DNA of 9,326 nt from Synergistaceae bacterium UBA4088. Lineage in GTDB: Bacteria > Synergistota > Synergistia > Synergistales > Thermovirgaceae. Where the stretch lies: the NCBI GenBank assembly GCA_002382605.1, contig DFYG01000169.1, positions 2,523-11,848 on the forward strand. The letters run 5' to 3'. Positions 6,669-9,326 of the stretch are shown in pieces. The position numbers were made by a program, and so were the translations under genes. The notes beneath the pieces are model-generated. The model made no database searches. It was given only the letters and a program-made list of their open reading frames with translations, and was not told where the DNA came from. Within the stretch, counting starts at the first letter, position 1, and each line of letters starts with the position of its first letter.

Positions 6669-7126
6669 AAAAACTGCAATGGCATGCCATGATAAGCACC
6701 TGTTTCGGTCTTGGTTACTTTTCAAGGATGCCCGGGACCGTAGCTTCCTTTGCGGCAGTTGTTCTTGCGCTCATTGTCCCGGTCCATCCTGTCCTTATTC
6801 TGGTCGTCGCGATAGCGGGGGGCTTTGCATCAGGTAAATACGCAAAATCCGTCGGGAAAAAAGACCCCGGTGAGGTTGTAATAGATGAAGTAGTTGGAAT
6901 GTGGATCGCCCTTTACGGTTTCACGCCGGGAATATTCGTTCCAGTTCTCGGGCTCTTCCGGATCCTGGACATAATCAAGCCGTTCCCTGTCAGGGATCTG
7001 GAGAAATTGCCGGGGGGGATCGGGATAATGGCAGACGATATCATGGCCGGTATTCTGGCAAACCTTATTATCAGAGGTGTCCTCTGGTTTCTTTTTTCTG
7101 ATGGGATCTCTAAGATCTCTGGTTGA
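6665..7126 (+). CDS. pgpA: Phosphatidylglycerophosphatase A
   Basis: PgpA removes the terminal phosphate of phosphatidylglycerophosphate to give phosphatidylglycerol, at the inner face of the cytoplasmic membrane. The 153-residue protein has normal length and the family motifs: MPGTVASF (22-29), KDPGEVVIDEVVGMW (66-80), FRILDIIKPFPVR (98-110) and GIGIMADDIMAG (118-129). The acidic residues D74, E75, D124 and D125 fit the metal-dependent active site. Hydrophobic segments lie at about 25-56, 78-97 and 126-145. The ATG overlaps the rimO stop. At this position between rimO and cinA many Firmicutes carry pgsA, the enzyme of the step before; here the phosphatase takes that place and no pgsA is in the window. 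Confidence 0.93.
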   Translation: MKKLQWHAMISTCFGLGYFSRMPGTVASFAAVVLALIVPVHPVLILVVAIAGGFASGKYAKSVGKKDPGEVVIDEVVGMWIALYGFTPGIFVPVLGLFRILDIIKPFPVRDLEKLPGGIGIMADDIMAGILANLIIRGVLWFLFSDGISKISG

Positions 7127-7138
7127 TGGTGCCGGTCC

Positions 7139-7687
7139 ATGATCGACAAAAACCCTCCCGAACGCATCGAAAACGGTTGCTGGAGCAGCAAAACTTCCAG
7201 TGATCCGGAGAACATCAGGGAAACAGTCATCCTGGAGGCGTCAAAAAGGGGACTGACCATCTGTGCCGCCGAATCATGCACCGGCGGCCTGCTGGGAGGA
7301 GCTCTTACAGAAACGCCGGGATCATCGTCAACCTTTCTGGGAAGCGCCGTTTGTTACTCGAACGACGCAAAGATCCGGGTTCTGGGTGTAAGCCCTGATC
7401 TTATTTCAATGCATGGCGCTGTAAGCGCGGAGTGTGCCGCAGCAATGGCAGCCGGAGCGCGGAGGCTGTTCGGAGCGGATATTTCCTGCGCCGTTACCGG
7501 GGTGGCAGGTCCAGGCGGAGGATCTCATGAGAAACCAGTAGGACTTGTCTGGTTCTCGATCGAAACTCCATGGGAAAGTGGACTTTTTTTCAGGATCTAT
7601 CCAGGAGGGAGAGAAGAAATCCGGAGGCGAAGTGTCGTCGAAGCCCTGGAAACCATTATCAGGTGCATCAAGAGGCAATTCCCATGA
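7139..7687 (+). CDS. pncC: CinA C-terminal-type nicotinamide-nucleotide amidohydrolase (PncC)
   Basis: This 182-residue protein is a free-standing CinA C-terminal domain. PncC enzymes deamidate nicotinamide mononucleotide to nicotinate mononucleotide, returning it to NAD synthesis. The family motifs are AAESCTGG (43-50, with S46 the likely nucleophile), GVAGPGG (121-127) and KPVGLVW (132-138). The N-terminal MoaB-like domain of full-length CinA is absent: only about 25 polar residues precede the domain, and pgpA ends 12 nt upstream. The ribosome binding site before ATG 7139 is weak, so the exact start is uncertain; I see no better in-frame ATG before the domain. The stop overlaps thpR in an ATGA. 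A cinA gene just upstream of recA is a widely conserved order. Confidence 0.88.
   Translation: MIDKNPPERIENGCWSSKTSSDPENIRETVILEASKRGLTICAAESCTGGLLGGALTETPGSSSTFLGSAVCYSNDAKIRVLGVSPDLISMHGAVSAECAAAMAAGARRLFGADISCAVTGVAGPGGGSHEKPVGLVWFSIETPWESGLFFRIYPGGREEIRRRSVVEALETIIRCIKRQFP
7671..7675 (+). promoter_or_regulatory. Ribosome binding site of thpR
   Basis: AGAGG lies 8 nt before ATG 7684, at the end of pncC. It supports that start over the in-frame ATG at 7570, which would overlap pncC by about 118 bp and add 38 residues unlike the family. Confidence 0.55.
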
Positions 7688-8280
7688 GTGAGGATCTCGT
7701 CAGGTGTTTTGTTTGCGTTGAGGTCGGGGAAGCGGTAAGGAAAAGACTGGCAAGCTGGGTTGCGGGTTTCGGGCATCTTGCCCCGCAGATCCGATGGGTG
7801 AAGGAATATGCTTTTCATATCACCCTGAAGTTCTGCGGAGAGATACCTTATTCCATGCTCTATAAACTGGAAAGCGCTCTTGAGCATGGTTTCTCCCTCA
7901 AAAAGCTGAGGCCGTTCGTTCTGGAACTATCCGGGATCGGTGCCTTCCCGGGTTTTCGCAGACCCAGAGTCCTCTGGGCCGGGGTCGGCGGGGAGGATGA
8001 CCAGATCCAGAGGATCGCGGCCGTCGTTGAAAGGGCAGGCATTGCCGCAGGCCTGGCGCCTGAGCGCCGCTCCTTCCACCCTCATGTTACAATCGCCAGG
8101 ATACCCGTCCCGGTTGAACTCCCTGTTGGAGTACTCCGGGAGATAAACAGCAGAGCGAATGCATGGGGTGAATGGGAAGTCTCTTCTGTTGTTCTCAAGC
8201 GCAGCGAACTTCTGTCGGCGGGTCCCAGGTATACAAACATCGCTGTTTTCGATTTCACAAATGATCGGGAGGTGCAATAG
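7684..8280 (+). CDS. thpR: RNA 2',3'-cyclic phosphodiesterase (2H superfamily, LigT/ThpR)
   Basis: ThpR hydrolyses RNA 2',3'-cyclic phosphate ends to 2'-phosphates; E. coli LigT can also join tRNA halves by a 2'-5' bond in vitro. The 198-residue protein has the two catalytic HxT motifs of 2H phosphoesterases, H45-I-T-L ([10 protein letters not shown]) and H134-V-T-I (HPHVTIAR), and starts with the usual RCFVCVE strand. Length and spacing of the two motifs are normal for the family. The chosen ATG forms an ATGA overlap with the pncC stop. recA starts 2 nt after the stop, so the two genes are surely translated from one message. The physiological substrate in this organism is unknown. Confidence 0.92.
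   Translation: MSEDLVRCFVCVEVGEAVRKRLASWVAGFGHLAPQIRWVKEYAFHITLKFCGEIPYSMLYKLESALEHGFSLKKLRPFVLELSGIGAFPGFRRPRVLWAGVGGEDDQIQRIAAVVERAGIAAGLAPERRSFHPHVTIARIPVPVELPVGVLREINSRANAWGEWEVSSVVLKRSELLSAGPRYTNIAVFDFTNDREVQ
8267..8274 (+). promoter_or_regulatory. Strong ribosome binding site of recA
   Basis: GGGAGGTG at the end of thpR lies 8 nt before ATG 8283. It fixes the recA start and suggests efficient translation inside the operon. Confidence 0.75.
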
Positions 8281-8282
8281 GA

Positions 8283-9326
8283 ATGGGGAAACGCAAGGGC
8301 ACTGTTACCAGGGAGGATGTTCTCGACCAGGCTCTGAGTGATATTCGTGGCAAGTTCGGGGAAGGTGCGATCATGTGTCTTGGCGAAGGATCCGGAGCCG
8401 TGGCGGAAGTTATTTCCACTGGAGTCCTTCCTCTTGATATCGCTCTGGGGGTCGGCGGCTACCCCAGGGGCAGGATCGTTGAGGTATTCGGACCCGAGGG
8501 TGGCGGCAAGACTACCCTGGCGCTCCATGCCCTCGCTGAAGCCCAGAAAGCAGGAGGCATAGCCGCTTTCATCGATGCCGAGCATGCGCTTGATCCGCGC
8601 CTCGCCTATTCACTCGGGGTAAAGATAGAAGATCTTTACGTAGCGCAGCCAGACAGCGGAGAGCAGGCTCTCTACATACTTGAGACACTGGTAAGGAGCG
8701 GAGCGGTGGATGTTATCGTAGTGGACTCCGTGGCCGCGCTTACCCCTCAGGCCGAGATCGATGGAAAGATCGGCGACAGCCAGGTTGGATTGCAGGCACG
8801 GCTTATGTCCTATGCTCTGAGGAGACTTACATCCGCTATCTCCAAGAGCAACTGTGTAGTGATCTTCATCAACCAGTTGAGGGCAAAGATATCCGTGACG
8901 GGTTACGGTGGTCCCCAGGAGACCACGACCGGAGGCAGGGCGCTCAAGTTTTACAGTTCTCTCCGGATCGAGGTCAAAAGAGGCAAGTCTATAACCAGGG
9001 GTGATGAAACTCTCGGGCACGAACTCTGGATAAAGGTCGTCAAAAACAAGCTTGCTCCTCCTTTCCGGACAGCCCATGCCTCCCTGATCTACGGAAAGGG
9101 GATCCCCATGGAAGTTTCTCTCATTGACATTGCGCTTGACTACGATGTATTGAAACGCAAGGGGTCCTGGATCGCCTACAAGGGCGAGACCCTGGGACAG
9201 GGTAAGGAGAGTGTGGGGAGTTACCTCATGGAGCACGCGGAACTGCTGGAAGAGGTAATTGCCGCTGTCAAGGAGAAGGCCTCCGAAGGGCTGGGTTTTA
9301 TAGCAGTTATCGAAGACGACCCTGAG
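8283..9326 (+). CDS. recA: Recombinase RecA (3' end outside window)
   Basis: RecA forms ATP-dependent filaments on single-stranded DNA, drives strand exchange, and promotes LexA self-cleavage. The 348 visible residues cover almost the whole protein (E. coli RecA has 352); no stop is reached. Visible features are Walker [10 protein letters not shown] (70-78), the catalytic E100 in [10 protein letters not shown], Walker B VIVVDS (144-149), loop L1 [12 protein letters not shown] (158-169) and loop L2 from N197 to G218 ending [10 protein letters not shown]-terminal domain runs from about 270. Two variations stand out: Walker A has GG where most RecA proteins have SS, and L2 is two residues longer than in E. 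coli. The start is supported by a strong ribosome binding site. There is no room for a promoter between thpR and recA, so expression depends on the operon or on a promoter inside thpR. Confidence 0.97.
   Translation, partial: MGKRKGTVTREDVLDQALSDIRGKFGEGAIMCLGEGSGAVAEVISTGVLPLDIALGVGGYPRGRIVEVFGPEGGGKTTLALHALAEAQKAGGIAAFIDAEHALDPRLAYSLGVKIEDLYVAQPDSGEQALYILETLVRSGAVDVIVVDSVAALTPQAEIDGKIGDSQVGLQARLMSYALRRLTSAISKSNCVVIFINQLRAKISVTGYGGPQETTTGGRALKFYSSLRIEVKRGKSITRGDETLGHELWIKVVKNKLAPPFRTAHASLIYGKGIPMEVSLIDIALDYDVLKRKGSWIAYKGETLGQGKESVGSYLMEHAELLEEVIAAVKEKASEGLGFIAVIEDDPE

Noticed and set aside
7570..7683. Earlier in-frame ATG for thpR giving 38 more residues
   Set aside because: The added residues are unlike the family and overlap the conserved end of pncC; ATG 7684 has a Shine-Dalgarno sequence and the ATGA overlap typical of this operon.
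8113..8126. GAACTCCCTGTTGG in thpR as a possible LexA site
   Set aside because: The spacing is one base too long and the right half-site is imperfect.
8235..8248. Inverted repeat AAACA-TCGC-TGTTT 35 bp before recA, considered as an SOS box
   Set aside because: The AAC and GTT half-sites are 6 nt apart, not 4 as in the Gram-positive LexA box, and it does not fit the E. coli CTGT-N8-ACAG form. It lies in the conserved coding end of thpR.
8610..9236. Minus-strand reading frame of 208 codons opposite recA
   Set aside because: recA is certain on the plus strand, and the antisense product resembles nothing I know.
1..9326. Mobile element, defence system or CRISPR array
   Set aside because: No transposase, integrase, toxin-antitoxin pair, direct-repeat array or tRNA was seen; all genes are known housekeeping or envelope families in tight plus-strand order.

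Overview
The window is a dense stretch of chromosomal housekeeping genes, all on the + strand, from a moderately GC-rich bacterium. My best guess is Synergistota or a close relative. The reasons are the gene order, a PASTA-domain membrane protein without a kinase, a DUF6391-like membrane protein, PgpA, and a RecA with a lengthened L2 loop ([12 protein letters not shown]). This assignment comes from memory of gene order and sequence style, with no search, and is only moderately secure. I see no insertion sequence, prophage, CRISPR array, tRNA or rRNA.

Layout. Positions 1-573 hold the 3' part of a YugP-type membrane zinc metallopeptidase, followed by a good rho-independent terminator (617-646). 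Positions 647-699 are the only real leader region. They carry overlapping inverted repeats, one of which (657-670) contains a perfect GAAC-N4-GTTC core like the LexA/SOS operator of Gram-positive bacteria. From 700 to the right edge run nine genes that overlap or lie at most 12 nt apart: a DUF6391-like membrane protein, rsmB, a PASTA-only membrane protein, rpe, a rodZ-like gene, rimO, pgpA, a short cinA/pncC, thpR and recA (its last codons lie beyond the window). That makes ten genes counting recA, and they look like one operon.

How the genes fit together. The left half (zinc peptidase, rsmB, PASTA protein, rpe) matches the Firmicutes block fmt-rsmB-rlmN-prpC-prkC-rsgA-rpe, with the phosphatase, the kinase domain and RsgA missing. 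The right half (rodZ, rimO, pgpA, cinA, thpR, recA) matches the rodZ-rimO-pgsA-cinA-recA-rny block, with pgpA where pgsA usually sits. The operon thus mixes ribosome modification (RsmB on 16S rRNA, RimO on ribosomal protein S12), cell-envelope and shape functions (PASTA, RodZ, PgpA), central and cofactor metabolism (Rpe, PncC), RNA-end processing (ThpR) and recombination (RecA).

I found no obviously new multi-gene system. The items most worth checking are the LexA-like site at the head of a recA-containing operon, the kinase-less PASTA protein in the PrkC position, the HxxEH motif in the DUF6391-like protein, the variant Walker A and L2 of RecA, and an intrinsic terminator on the minus strand inside rodZ.
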